DNA of 64,000 nucleotides from JAEVLT01 sp050496765 (GCF_050496765.1 NZ_JBNWEO010000019.1:119314-183313); one strand, 5' to 3'. Positions 51,744 to 60,464 are shown, counted from the stretch's first letter. Notes: a model not told the origin generated them from the sequence alone. Translations and numbers: made by a program.

Positions 51744-51758
51744 TGGAACCGGTTTCCA
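51744..51758 (+). promoter_or_regulatory. LacI-type operator upstream of the EIIA gene
   Basis: TGGAACCGGTTTCCA, the same motif as at 50439-50540, about 27 bases before the EIIA start. It ties EIIA to the sucrose regulon. A cre-like CGAAAGAGTTTTCA lies at 51658-51671. Confidence 0.75.
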
Positions 51759-51784
51759 AGGATAAAAAAGGTGGTTTTTAAAAT

Positions 51785-52246
51785 ATGTTTAATTTTTTCA
51801 AGAAGAAGGAAGTTGAAAATGATTCATCTATCATGATGCCGTTAGAAGGCCAAATCGTCGCGATTGAAGCTGTTCCGGATCCCGTCTTTTCGCAAAAAAT
51901 GATGGGTGATGGCTTTGCAATCCAGCCGACAAATGGAACCATTGTATCTCCGGTTGATGGTGAAGTGATCAGCGTTTTTCCAACCAAGCATGCTGTCAGC
52001 CTTAAGGCTCAAAATGGAAGGGAAATTTTAATCCATGTTGGCCTTGATACGGTAAATTTGGGTGGCGAAGGCTTTACGGCTTTTGTGAAAGATGGCCAAA
52101 AGGTGAAAAAAGGGCAAAAATTGCTTGAAGCTGATTTTGATTCGATTAAAGACAAAGTTCCGTCCATCATCACGCCTGTTGTCTTTACAAACTTAAGCGA
52201 AAATGAAAAAGTCGTTGTGGAAGGTCAGAGTGTAAGGATTCAGTAA
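51785..52246 (+). CDS. PTS glucose-family enzyme IIA
   Basis: Cytoplasmic EIIA(Glc)-type protein of 153 residues. Phosphorylated histidine lies in EILIHVGLDTVNLGGEGF near residue 80; the other active histidine is in the PTKHAVSL strand. It supplies phosphate to EIIBC proteins that lack their own IIA, such as the sucrose permease here. AAGGTGG precedes the ATG. An operator matching those of sacP suggests co-regulation by the LacI-type repressor. A strong terminator follows. Confidence 0.92.
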   Translation: MFNFFKKKEVENDSSIMMPLEGQIVAIEAVPDPVFSQKMMGDGFAIQPTNGTIVSPVDGEVISVFPTKHAVSLKAQNGREILIHVGLDTVNLGGEGFTAFVKDGQKVKKGQKLLEADFDSIKDKVPSIITPVVFTNLSENEKVVVEGQSVRIQ

Positions 52247-52257
52247 AACGTAAGAAA

Positions 52258-52286
52258 CGCCGGGCAAAAACCAGCCCGGCTCTTTT
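52258..52286 (+). terminator. Terminator after the EIIA gene
   Basis: GCCGGGC/GCCCGGC stem, then TCTTTTT. Confidence 0.85.
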
Positions 52287-52309
52287 TAGTTTGGCGGCTA
52301 AACGGAGTC

Positions 52310-52727
52310 TGTTGATTTCCGCCCCAGGCACTCGCTTTCCGGGGGGCATGCGGGTGAGCCTCAAGTGCCCGTTTTACCCTGAAAAATTCGAGAATTGGGC
52401 ATCAGGAAAGCTAGTAATGACCGGTTCGACCCAAAAAACAGAAGAAGCGGGCATTCGAAAAGCTAGTAATGACCATTCTGACCCAATAAACAGAAGAAGC
52501 GGGCATTTGGGAAGCTTGTAATGACCGGTTCGACCCAAAAAACAGAAGAAGCGGGCATTCGGGAAGCCTCTGGTGACCATTTACCCTGATAAATAGGAGA
52601 GTTGGACTCAAAAATGCATCCGAATTTCCTTCGTTCAATGGTATTTCAGGAAGCTTTTTCAAAGTCCTGCGGGGGCTTGCCTGTAACGCTAATTTTCGAG
52701 GAGTCGGTGCGTTCCGCTCTAATCAGC
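52310..52727. repeat. Dispersed Bacillus-type repeat element, interrupted
   Basis: The left end GTTGATTTCCGCCCCAGGC (52310 onward, through GGGTGAGCCTC) and right end TCCTGCGGGG...GTTCCGCTCTAATCAGC (to 52727) are inverted at their tips (GTTGATT/AATCAGC). From memory these match a GC-rich repeat common in Bacillus and Geobacillus genomes in which the two halves adjoin. Here about 300 bp of unrelated 52-bp tandem repeats separate them. No gene is visible from 52247 to 52894. Confidence 0.55.
52397..52604. repeat. 52-bp tandem repeat, four units
   Basis: Units begin at 52397, 52449, 52501 and 52553, each starting GGGCAT and containing GACC-GGTTCGACCCA and ACAGAAGAAGC segments; the fourth unit is diverged and a partial unit precedes the first. 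Minus-strand frames across it are repeat translations without ribosome sites. Confidence 0.9.
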
Positions 52728-52861
52728 CATAAACGAATCCCACCCCGAGTACCTCGTATTTTCTCATTTTTGTTGGTATCTTTATGGCGATAAATGGCTT
52801 ATCAACCCGTTTTTTCCTTTTAACGGTCAAGAGATATGTTAAGATCTAAATTCTGATAGTA

Positions 52862-52893
52862 GAACAAAGCCAATCAAGTGATTGGCTTTGTTC
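52862..52893. terminator. Hairpin at the cotF-like 3' end
   Basis: Perfect 13-bp stem GAACAAAGCCAAT/ATTGGCTTTGTTC with a 6-base loop. Weak T tract on the minus side. Confidence 0.65.
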
Positions 52894-52894
52894 T

Positions 52895-53386
52895 TTACAT
52901 TCTCAATGCTTTGTGGGCGTTTTTTAAGTCATTTTCCAACATTTGGCCTAAATCATATGCCGGATAGTATCCGTTTTTCAGCATATACCTGAAAATTTGT
53001 TCATGCCCATTGATCGCTCTTACTAAATGATTGATCAGCGTTTTTCGTAAAACAGGGGTTGCCGTTTCTGTAATTGCAACAGAATAATTCCGGACGGATG
53101 TTTTTAAAAGAGTCAATAAATCTGCGGCGTAAAAGCTATGATCTTCTCTTTCAGACTCCTCTTCCCGCTGAACAGGTGCGGGGACAGACGAATAAAAAGA
53201 GATCAGCTCTGTAACATTTTGCTTGAGCTCATTGATTACCTTTCTGTAGAGATCTTTCAATTCTTTATCATTCACTTTATTTACAGCCATTTTTAGTTTA
53301 ATCAAACCGACGGATTGAAAAGCGACCAATTCATGAATTTCTAGCGTTTCATGCCAGGCCAATAATTTTCTTTCTTCTTCAGACAT
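52895..53386 (-). CDS. Spore coat protein F (CotF) family protein
   Basis: Helical protein of 163 residues of the Coat F family. LAWHETLEIHELVAFQSVGLIKLK near the N-terminus and a C-terminal YMLKNGYYPAYDLGQMLENDLKNA are the recognisable parts; the latter tyrosine-rich segment is typical of CotF-like proteins. ATG 53386 is preferred because GGAGGT then lies 6 bases upstream. Expected to act in the spore coat or mother cell; an obvious sporulation promoter was not identified. Confidence 0.78.
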   Translation of the reverse strand: MSEEERKLLAWHETLEIHELVAFQSVGLIKLKMAVNKVNDKELKDLYRKVINELKQNVTELISFYSSVPAPVQREEESEREDHSFYAADLLTLLKTSVRNYSVAITETATPVLRKTLINHLVRAINGHEQIFRYMLKNGYYPAYDLGQMLENDLKNAHKALRM

Positions 53387-53472
53387 CTCCATACCTCCAA
53401 TGATCTTTTTTCGTCAGAGTCAGCATATTCAGGTTAAAGAAAAAGGAGAATGTCCTAGCACAGTTCGTTTTT

Positions 53473-54528
53473 TTAAAAGCCTAGAGCGTACGCTACTAGC
53501 ATTTGTTGATATTGATCAATCGACTCGATGACAACATATTCCTCATCCCCATGCCAGTTCGCTCCACTTGGGCCAAATTCGATTGCCGGGATGCCATAGG
53601 CGGAGAAAAAGCGGGTATCTGCTGATCCGTGCTGGCCAAAAATAGCGGCCTCCTTATTTGTTATCTTTTCAATCACTGGGATCAAAGCAGTGATATACGA
53701 ATCATCGGGCTCAGTGCGGACGGGTTCCCCTGACATACCGACGGTCACCTTTCCATCTGTCGCCTTTTCAATTTGCTTGCGGATTTCCTCCTTCGTTTGC
53801 GTTGGCAAATATCGGATATCATAGGCCAGAATACACTTTTCCGGCACTTTGTTATAGGCATCTCCGCCTTGGATCATCGCCAAATTAATGGAAGGGGATG
53901 AATAAAACTCCGAACTTTCACCGACAAACGGTAGTTTTAAAATGTTTTCGTGGGTTTGGTATGCCTTTTCAATTGCATTGACTCCTTCCCACGGCCTGCT
54001 TCCATGCGCCGATTTCCCTTGAATCTCAATATCGACATGCATGATTCCTTTCGCCTGAAGGCCGATTCCCAGTTGTGTCGGTTCAGCACAAATGACAAAA
54101 TCACCAAGGTAGCCTTGTTCTGCTAAGTACCCGGCACAATTGAATCCGCCAATTTCCTCATCCGAAACAATTTGAAGCTGTACCTTTGTTTTCAAATCAC
54201 GATTTTTTAATTCAGCCATTGCGGCCATCATGGCTGCAACCCCGGCCTTCATATCTGCTGCCCCACGGCCGTACAGCCTGCCATCCTTTTCTTTTGGACG
54301 AAACAATTCAGCCTTTCCGCTTACAACATCAACATGACCATTAAAAATAATTGTACGTTCCCCGCTGCCGATCTCGCATACCAGCATGTTATAACCGTTG
54401 TTCGTTAATTTTTTCACAGGCAAATTGCGTTCCAACAGCCACTTTTCACAAAAATCAACAGCCCGATTTGCCCCTTCCTTCGTCGAGCTATCAATCGAAA
54501 GTAAGCTTTTAAGTAACTCGATCATCAT
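53473..54528 (-). CDS. M20 family metallopeptidase (ArgE/DapE type)
   Basis: Di-zinc peptidase or deacylase of about 351 residues. FNGHVDVV near residue 65, GRGAADMKAGVAAMMAAM near 88 and SDEEIGGFN near 122 provide the metal and catalytic residues, all intact, with a dimerisation domain in the middle (GIMHVDIEIQGKSAHGSRPW). AGAGG sits just before tandem ATGs at 54531/54528. Substrate (acetylornithine, succinyl-diaminopimelate or a dipeptide) cannot be fixed from sequence. Monocistronic, divergent from the amino acid permease. Confidence 0.83.
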   Translation of the reverse strand: MMIELLKSLLSIDSSTKEGANRAVDFCEKWLLERNLPVKKLTNNGYNMLVCEIGSGERTIIFNGHVDVVSGKAELFRPKEKDGRLYGRGAADMKAGVAAMMAAMAELKNRDLKTKVQLQIVSDEEIGGFNCAGYLAEQGYLGDFVICAEPTQLGIGLQAKGIMHVDIEIQGKSAHGSRPWEGVNAIEKAYQTHENILKLPFVGESSEFYSSPSINLAMIQGGDAYNKVPEKCILAYDIRYLPTQTKEEIRKQIEKATDGKVTVGMSGEPVRTEPDDSYITALIPVIEKITNKEAAIFGQHGSADTRFFSAYGIPAIEFGPSGANWHGDEEYVVIESIDQYQQMLVAYALGF

Positions 54529-54687
54529 AACCTCTACGCCTCCCAAATCAGTCTCCTAATTAGTATCCTAGTAAAAGATAATAATAAAAACAAAAATTTG
54601 TCAAATATTATGGAATTTAGAAACAATTCGTATTATACTTAGAAAAGCAATCTAGAATAATATTTTGATATAATAATTTGCCGTTAT

Positions 54688-54702
54688 TATTTTCAGAAGA
54701 TT
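54688..54702 (+). promoter_or_regulatory. CodY-like box upstream of the amino acid permease
   Basis: TATTTTCAGAAGATT matches 13 of 15 positions of the CodY consensus. It lies just downstream of a TATAAT (54669-54674), where bound CodY would block early elongation, 28 bases before the start codon. Confidence 0.65.
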
Positions 54703-54729
54703 CACTATATATAGAAAGGGGAAATTTGG

Positions 54730-56049
54730 ATGCAGCAAAATAAAGGGAAATTAGGTTTTTGGAGCATTGTTCTGTTAGGCATCAACGGAATCATTGGTTC
54801 CGGCATTTTCTTATTGCCGAATAAGGCGGCCTCTTTAATCGGGCCTTTAAGTATTGGCGTCATTTTATTCGATGCATTGCTTGTGATCAGCTTAACGCTC
54901 AGTTTTGCTGAAGCAGGCGGTATGTTTAAGAAGAATGGCGGCCCTTATCTATACGCAAAAGAAGCGTTTGGCGACTTTATCGGCTTTGAGGTCGGCTTTA
55001 TGAAATGGGCCATTAGTATAATTGCCTGGGCGGCAATGGCGGTAGCCTTCGCTACTTCCCTTGGAGTCGTATGGGCGCCGGCAAATGATCCGTCCGTCAA
55101 AAACATCATTGTCACCATTATTATTGTTGGGTTGGGAATTGTAAACTACCTTGGTGTCAGTATATCAAAACTATTAAACAATATTATTACGATTGCAAAG
55201 CTTGTACCGCTGTTCATTTTTGTGGCAATTGGAATTTTCTTTATAAAAGGCGGAAACTTCACGCCGCTTCTTCCACATGGGACATATGAAGCAGGCACTT
55301 TTGGCGCAGCGGCATTGCTTATCTTTTACGCATTCACCGGGTTTGAATCATTGGCTGTCGCTGCAGAAGATATGAAAAATCCCGAAAAAAATATACCGAA
55401 AGCCATTTTAACGGTTATCTTGATTTGTTCCGCTTTCTATGTATTGATTCAAACCGTTGCAGTCGGAACGCTTGGACCGAATCTCGCCGCATCGACCGCA
55501 CCATTGGCAGATGCAACCAAACAATTTATCGGACCTGTTGGTGCAACAATCATTATGGCGGGAACGTTGATCTCCATCGGTGGAATTAATATTGCTTCCT
55601 CCTTTGTTACACCAAGATCGGCTGTAGCTTTGGCAAATGACGGGTTAATTCCTAAATTTATTGCCAAAACAGGTCGTTTTGGCACACCGACATGGGCAAT
55701 TCTGTTAACTGTTGCCTTTGCATTGCCGTTAGCATTATCAGGAAGTTTTGCTAAACTGGCGGCCATCAGTGTTGTTTCCCGATTTGCCCAATATGTACCG
55801 ACAGCTTTAGCCGTTATTGTTCTTCGGAAAAAACGACCTGATTTAGAAAGAAACTTTAAAGTGCCATTTGGCCCGGTCATTCCGGTCATCGCAATTATTG
55901 TAAGCATTTGGTTAGTAACTCAAGCCTCCTCTGAACAAATCATCTGGGGATTGGGCGGACTCATTGTTGGAATCCCCGTATATTTCCTAATGAAATGGAC
56001 ATCTAAAGGGGAATCCGCCCCATCCAGATCGAACCGAAAAGTAAGCTAG
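54730..56049 (+). CDS. APC family amino acid permease
   Basis: Amino acid transporter of 439 residues with 12 helices. The first helix has the family GINGIIGSGIFLLPN substrate-binding motif, and AFTGFESLAVAAEDMKNPEKNIPKAI near residue 200 is the typical helix 6 to loop region. AAAGGGG precedes the ATG. Related to SteT/YfnA-like carriers; the specific amino acid is not evident. A CodY-like box in the leader suggests repression when branched-chain amino acids and GTP are abundant. Confidence 0.88.
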   Translation: MQQNKGKLGFWSIVLLGINGIIGSGIFLLPNKAASLIGPLSIGVILFDALLVISLTLSFAEAGGMFKKNGGPYLYAKEAFGDFIGFEVGFMKWAISIIAWAAMAVAFATSLGVVWAPANDPSVKNIIVTIIIVGLGIVNYLGVSISKLLNNIITIAKLVPLFIFVAIGIFFIKGGNFTPLLPHGTYEAGTFGAAALLIFYAFTGFESLAVAAEDMKNPEKNIPKAILTVILICSAFYVLIQTVAVGTLGPNLAASTAPLADATKQFIGPVGATIIMAGTLISIGGINIASSFVTPRSAVALANDGLIPKFIAKTGRFGTPTWAILLTVAFALPLALSGSFAKLAAISVVSRFAQYVPTALAVIVLRKKRPDLERNFKVPFGPVIPVIAIIVSIWLVTQASSEQIIWGLGGLIVGIPVYFLMKWTSKGESAPSRSNRKVS

Positions 56050-56062
56050 TTTAATAGAGTAG

Positions 56063-56093
56063 ACAGCTGCCAAGGAGATGGCAGCTGTTTTTA
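56063..56093 (+). terminator. Terminator after the amino acid permease gene
   Basis: Perfect ACAGCTGCCA/TGGCAGCTGT stem with a 6-base loop and T run. Confidence 0.9.
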
Positions 56094-56182
56094 TTGAGAA
56101 GGGAATGGGCTCTGAAACATAGGCTCCTAACCATTTCTACCATTTTTATCTAACATGAAAGAAAGATTTTTTAAAAAATTGA

Positions 56183-56211
56183 TTGTATTTTCCGCAAAAC
56201 TCCTATATATT
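56183..56211 (+). promoter_or_regulatory. Promoter of the riboswitch-nrd transcript
   Basis: TTGTAT (56183-56188), 17-bp spacer, TATATT (56206-56211), about 40 bases before the cobalamin aptamer. Confidence 0.6.
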
Positions 56212-56254
56212 GAATCATGTACAAACATTTAATACTACATATTGTATGCCGTTC

Positions 56255-56430
56255 GATTAGATGCCATTTGGCTTAATAGGGAATCCGGTGGAATGCCGGA
56301 ACTGCCCCCGCAACTGTAAATGCTGACGAAATAGAGAAACCACTGTATATGTCAACTTGCTGACGCAGGTACGTAGATGGGAAGGGTTTAGAGTAGGATG
56401 AAGCATGAGTCAGGAGACCTGTCTGATCGT
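56255..56430 (+). promoter_or_regulatory. Cobalamin (AdoCbl) riboswitch
   Basis: Conserved elements appear in order: GGGAATCCGGTG, GCCGGAACTGCCCCCGCAACTGTAA, a CCACTG box, TGGGAAGGG, and the closing AGTCAGGAGACCTG (the classic B12 box). This is a full cobalamin aptamer. It lies on the leader of the ribonucleotide reductase operon. Confidence 0.95.
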
Positions 56431-56515
56431 AGTTTGTTTCAACTTCTTCGGGGATTGAGAAGATGAAACGGTGGCCCCAAAAGGAAATTCGTGCTCCTTT
56501 TGCTGTTGTCGTTTC

Positions 56516-56551
56516 ATCCGCTCACATCCTCATGAGCGGATTTTTTATTTT
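56516..56551 (+). terminator. Expression-platform terminator of the cobalamin riboswitch
   Basis: ATCCGCTCA/TGAGCGGAT stem with an 8-base loop and T6, ending at the nrd ribosome site. GATGAAAC (56462-56469) can pair with GTTTCATC (56511-56518), which would open this stem, so an antiterminator is available. Confidence 0.8.
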
Positions 56552-56563
56552 GGGAGGAAAACG

Positions 56564-58837
56564 ATGATTACACAATCTTCTATCTTGGAAACAATCGAAG
56601 AAGCTGCAAAAGAGTACCACATAGACGCATCAGCCCTTATCAACCAAGTGAAAGAGACCTTTGTCTCTGAATCAGAAACAAACGAGCAGGCATTGTTTTA
56701 TGCCTTAAATCGAATTGCCATGGATGAGCCGAATTGGACGTATATGGCTGCCCGTTTATATCTTAATGAATTGTATGAAAAAGCAGCAAGAAACCGCGGA
56801 TATCATCGATCATCCAAGTACGGCGAATTTCACATGCTAATCAAAAGCCTATCTGAAAAGGGGATCTATTCAACTAATCTGCTAAACTCCTATTCCAAAC
56901 AGGAAATAGACGAACTGGCAAGGGAAATCAAACCGGAGCGAGATCACTTATTTAATTATATTGGCTTATTTTTACTGGCAGATCGCTATCTTGCCAAAGA
57001 CCATGAACGGAATGTATACGAACTTCCTCAAGAACGGTTTATGATCATCGCGATGACGTTGATGATGCATGAAAAAGCTTCCAGCCGTTTACAGTTGGTC
57101 AAGGAAGCTTATTGGGCACTAAGCCATTTATATATGACGGTGGCAACACCCACGCTCGCCAATGCCGGGAAAAATTTCGGCCAACTTTCATCCTGTTTTA
57201 TCGATACCGTCGACGATTCCTTGGACGGAATTTATTTAAACAATTGGGATATTGCGAGATTAAGCAAAGACGGCGGCGGCATTGGGATTTATTATGGCAA
57301 AGTTCGCGCCCTCGGTTCCGATATCAAGAAATTTAAAGGGAACTCATCTGGTGTCATTCCGTGGATCAAATTAGTCAATGATACCGCAGTAAGTGTGGAC
57401 CAGCTCGGCCAGCGCCAAGGAGCGATTGCGATTTATCTCGATTTGTTCCATAAAGATATCATGAATGGCTTTCTCGATCTGAAAACAAATAATGGCGATG
57501 AGCGCCGCAAAGCCCATGATCTTTTCACTGGTGTCACCGTCCCGGATTTATTTATGGAAAGACTTCAAGAAACAGATGAAATGGGGCGGAGCATTGGCGA
57601 ATGGCACACATTCTGTCCGCATCAAGTGAAGCAAATCATGGGCTGGAAAGATGATAACGGCCGGTCGCTTGGGCTTGAAGACTTCTTTGATGAAACCGAC
57701 CATAAATGTTTCACTGAAAAGTACATGGAAGCGGTCAACCACCCGCTTCTACCAAGAAAAACATATCGGGCAATGGACATTATGGTTCGAATCATGGTCG
57801 CACAATTGGAGACAGGTACTCCGTATTTGTTTTATCGGGATGAAGTCAACCGGCAAAATCCGAACAAGCATCTTCTTGGCAAAGGACGGACAGCGATTTT
57901 CTGCAGCAATCTTTGCACGGAAATTGCCCAAAACATGTCTGCCACGACCATAATAAATGAATATCAGGATGAAAAGGGGAACCTTGTAATCGTCCGGAAA
58001 CCGGGTGACTTTGTTGTCTGCAACCTGTCATCGATTAATCTGGCAAAGGCAGTTCCCACCAATGTCCTCAACCGGTTAATCCCAATTCAAGTGCGGATGT
58101 TGGATAATGTGATTGATATCAATACGATTACAGTCGGACAAGCACAACAGACCAATCAAAAGTTCCGGGCAATTGGGCTTGGGACATTCGGCTGGCACCA
58201 TCTTCTTGCCCTCAAAAAGATCCATTGGGAATCGGAAGAAGCGGTTCAATATGCTGACAAGCTCTATGAAGAAATTGCTTATTATACGATCCGCTCATCA
58301 ATGGAACTTGCCAAAGAAAAAGGGGCATATAGCCAATTTCAGGGGTCTGAGTGGGACACGGGAGCCTACTTTAAACGGAAACAATATACATCCGAACGCT
58401 GGAGCCAATTGAAAACCGCAATCAAAAAATACGGAATCCGCAATGGTTGGCTAATGGCGATTGCACCAAACTCATCAACGGCAAAAATTGGCGGTTCAAC
58501 CGATGGCATCGATCCTTTATATGCCGTGGAATACGCCGAAGAGAAAAAGAATTTTAAATTCAAGGTCACTGCGCCTGATTTAAATCATTATACGTATGAT
58601 TACTACCGCCGGGCGCGCCATCAATTAAACCAGCTTTGGAGCATTCGGCAAAATGCAGCCCGGCAGCGCCACATTGATCAGTCGATCAGCTTTAATTTAT
58701 ATGTAAAACACGACATTAAAGCAAAAGAATTGCTAGCCCTTCATCTAGAGGGGTGGAAGCAAGGATTAAAGACAACGTATTACGTCAGGAGCACATCGCA
58801 AGCTGAAATAGAAGAATGTGAAGCCTGCCATAGCTAA
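56564..58837 (+). CDS. nrdA: Class I ribonucleoside-diphosphate reductase, alpha subunit
   Basis: Catalytic subunit of 757 residues reducing NDPs to dNDPs. Active-site cysteines: LSSCFID near residue 207, NLCTE (thiyl-radical cysteine) near 450 and VVCNLSS near 484. The C-terminal EECEACHS holds the redox pair reached by thioredoxin or glutaredoxin. The NWTYMAARLYL segment near residue 60 follows a region too short for a complete ATP-cone, so activity regulation may be weak. GGGAGG precedes ATG 56564. First gene of an operon controlled by a cobalamin riboswitch; class I enzymes do not use B12. Confidence 0.92.
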   Translation: MITQSSILETIEEAAKEYHIDASALINQVKETFVSESETNEQALFYALNRIAMDEPNWTYMAARLYLNELYEKAARNRGYHRSSKYGEFHMLIKSLSEKGIYSTNLLNSYSKQEIDELAREIKPERDHLFNYIGLFLLADRYLAKDHERNVYELPQERFMIIAMTLMMHEKASSRLQLVKEAYWALSHLYMTVATPTLANAGKNFGQLSSCFIDTVDDSLDGIYLNNWDIARLSKDGGGIGIYYGKVRALGSDIKKFKGNSSGVIPWIKLVNDTAVSVDQLGQRQGAIAIYLDLFHKDIMNGFLDLKTNNGDERRKAHDLFTGVTVPDLFMERLQETDEMGRSIGEWHTFCPHQVKQIMGWKDDNGRSLGLEDFFDETDHKCFTEKYMEAVNHPLLPRKTYRAMDIMVRIMVAQLETGTPYLFYRDEVNRQNPNKHLLGKGRTAIFCSNLCTEIAQNMSATTIINEYQDEKGNLVIVRKPGDFVVCNLSSINLAKAVPTNVLNRLIPIQVRMLDNVIDINTITVGQAQQTNQKFRAIGLGTFGWHHLLALKKIHWESEEAVQYADKLYEEIAYYTIRSSMELAKEKGAYSQFQGSEWDTGAYFKRKQYTSERWSQLKTAIKKYGIRNGWLMAIAPNSSTAKIGGSTDGIDPLYAVEYAEEKKNFKFKVTAPDLNHYTYDYYRRARHQLNQLWSIRQNAARQRHIDQSISFNLYVKHDIKAKELLALHLEGWKQGLKTTYYVRSTSQAEIEECEACHS

Positions 58838-58863
58838 CATGGCAGGCAAAGGAGGAGTTTGAC

Positions 58864-59910
58864 ATGAATATTCATCAACCATTACAAAGAATGAAACTGC
58901 TAAACCCCGAGCATCCCAATAAATCGACAGGTATTATCAATGGAAAATCCTCAGGAATACTGAATTGGAACGATATTGCTTTTCCACAAATGTATGATTT
59001 ATACCAGACACTATTGTCAAATTTTTGGAAGGCACAGGAAATCAATATGCAAGATGATATCAAGCAATGGGACTCTCTAAGCATGGTCGAGCAGGATATT
59101 TTTTTGCGCATAAACACCCAGCTCGCTTCACTTGATAGTCTACAAACACCGACAATGAGCCAAGTCATGGACTATGTAACAGATTCCAGCTTTAAAGCAA
59201 TTTTTGCCGTGATTTCACAACAAGAAGCCGTACATAATGAATCGTATTCTTATATCCTCAGTTCTCTTGTCCCTTTAGGGGAGCAAAACGCGCGCTTTAA
59301 TCAAGCGAAAGACGATCCAATTGTGCAAAAACGAAATGGGCTGATTTTAGACGCATACGAAGGCTTTCGTCAGTACCCGACACCTCTCAATTTACTTAAG
59401 CTTGGAGTCAACTCCATTAATTTGGAGGGAATTTACTTTTACGCAGGATTTGCCTTTTTCTATAACCTTGCCCGGCAGCAGAAAATGGTAAAAACCAGCA
59501 CGATGATCAGTTATATTCAGCGGGATGAAATGCAGCATGCCTATTTTATGTCCCAGTTCATTCGGATCTTGTTAACCGAAAACCCTGACTTACACACAGC
59601 TGAAAATATTGACTATATTTATCAAACGATCGATCAAGCTGTTCAACTCGAAAAAGAATGGGCCCATTTTATTTTAAAAGAAATAAAAGGAATCGACCTA
59701 AAAGAGTTTGAGCATTACGTCGAATACCTAGCCAATAAACGCTTGCGCCAGCTTGGACTCGCAAACCGCTATCCCGATCGGGAAAACCCGATGCCCTGGA
59801 TTCATGTGTTCAGTGATGAAATGATCAATGATACAAAATCCGATTTCTTTGAACAAAAAGCAAGGACGTATTCAAAAATATCGCAATCGAACGGTTTTGA
59901 TGAGCTATGA
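58864..59910 (+). CDS. nrdB: Class I ribonucleotide reductase, beta (radical) subunit
   Basis: Dinuclear-metal radical subunit of 348 residues. The ligands can be traced: an aspartate in EINMQDD, E and H in QQEAVHNESY, a glutamate in NLEGIYFYAGF, and E and H in QRDEMQHAYF. The tyrosine seven residues after the first ligand glutamate matches the radical tyrosine, so this is not a tyrosine-less class Ic-type protein. AAAGGAGG lies upstream. The gene overlaps the flavodoxin gene by four bases, and the C-terminus should dock into the alpha subunit. Confidence 0.92.
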   Translation: MNIHQPLQRMKLLNPEHPNKSTGIINGKSSGILNWNDIAFPQMYDLYQTLLSNFWKAQEINMQDDIKQWDSLSMVEQDIFLRINTQLASLDSLQTPTMSQVMDYVTDSSFKAIFAVISQQEAVHNESYSYILSSLVPLGEQNARFNQAKDDPIVQKRNGLILDAYEGFRQYPTPLNLLKLGVNSINLEGIYFYAGFAFFYNLARQQKMVKTSTMISYIQRDEMQHAYFMSQFIRILLTENPDLHTAENIDYIYQTIDQAVQLEKEWAHFILKEIKGIDLKEFEHYVEYLANKRLRQLGLANRYPDRENPMPWIHVFSDEMINDTKSDFFEQKARTYSKISQSNGFDEL

Positions 59911-60383
59911 AAATCGCATTCATCTACACTTCGAAAACAGGGAATACCGAAGAACTTGTAAAAATCCTGCACAAGCTTTTTCGAAAGCAAGCTTCAACTG
60001 TAGACCTATACCGGATCACAGATTTTCCCCTTGGTCAGCTTAGCAAGTATGATGCGATCGTCGTCGGAACCTATACGTGGGGTGATGGAGAGCTCCCGCC
60101 TGAAATGGAACCACTCTATGAAGCATTTGAATCGGTCAATCGAAAACAAATCATTACAGGTGTGGTTGGAACAGGAGACCGCTTTTATCCAAATTTTTGC
60201 GGGGCGGTAGATGCCTTTCGGGATATGCTGTATGTCCATACCGATTTGACCGTTACGTTAAAAGTTGAGCTTAGGCCGCAAACAATCGACCTCAATCGCT
60301 GCAAACGGTTTGTTGAACTTTTTATGAAAAAATGCCATGCCCAATATAGAAATGGAAGTGAATCTTGTGTTAACGCTAGATGA
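59907..60383 (+). CDS. Flavodoxin encoded in the reductase operon
   Basis: FMN-binding flavodoxin of 158 residues. The phosphate loop is YTSKTGNTEEL (about 7-17), the isoalloxazine loops are TYTWGDGELPPEM (near 58) and GTGDRFYPNFCGA (near 90). It is a standard flavodoxin, not an NrdI, yet it overlaps nrdB (ATGA), suggesting it supplies electrons for assembling or reactivating the metal-tyrosyl cofactor. That role is inference. A hairpin terminator follows at 60465. Confidence 0.88.
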   Translation: MKIAFIYTSKTGNTEELVKILHKLFRKQASTVDLYRITDFPLGQLSKYDAIVVGTYTWGDGELPPEMEPLYEAFESVNRKQIITGVVGTGDRFYPNFCGAVDAFRDMLYVHTDLTVTLKVELRPQTIDLNRCKRFVELFMKKCHAQYRNGSESCVNAR

Positions 60384-60464
60384 ACAATTCGCAGCTGTTG
60401 GTACATTGTATCGTTGAAAAGGGGAGAAATCATCCCGGTGCTTAAGCGCCTTACCATAATGGAG

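Noticed and set aside
52374..52662. Minus-strand frames across the 52-bp repeats
   Set aside because: Repeat translations in more than one frame without initiation signals.
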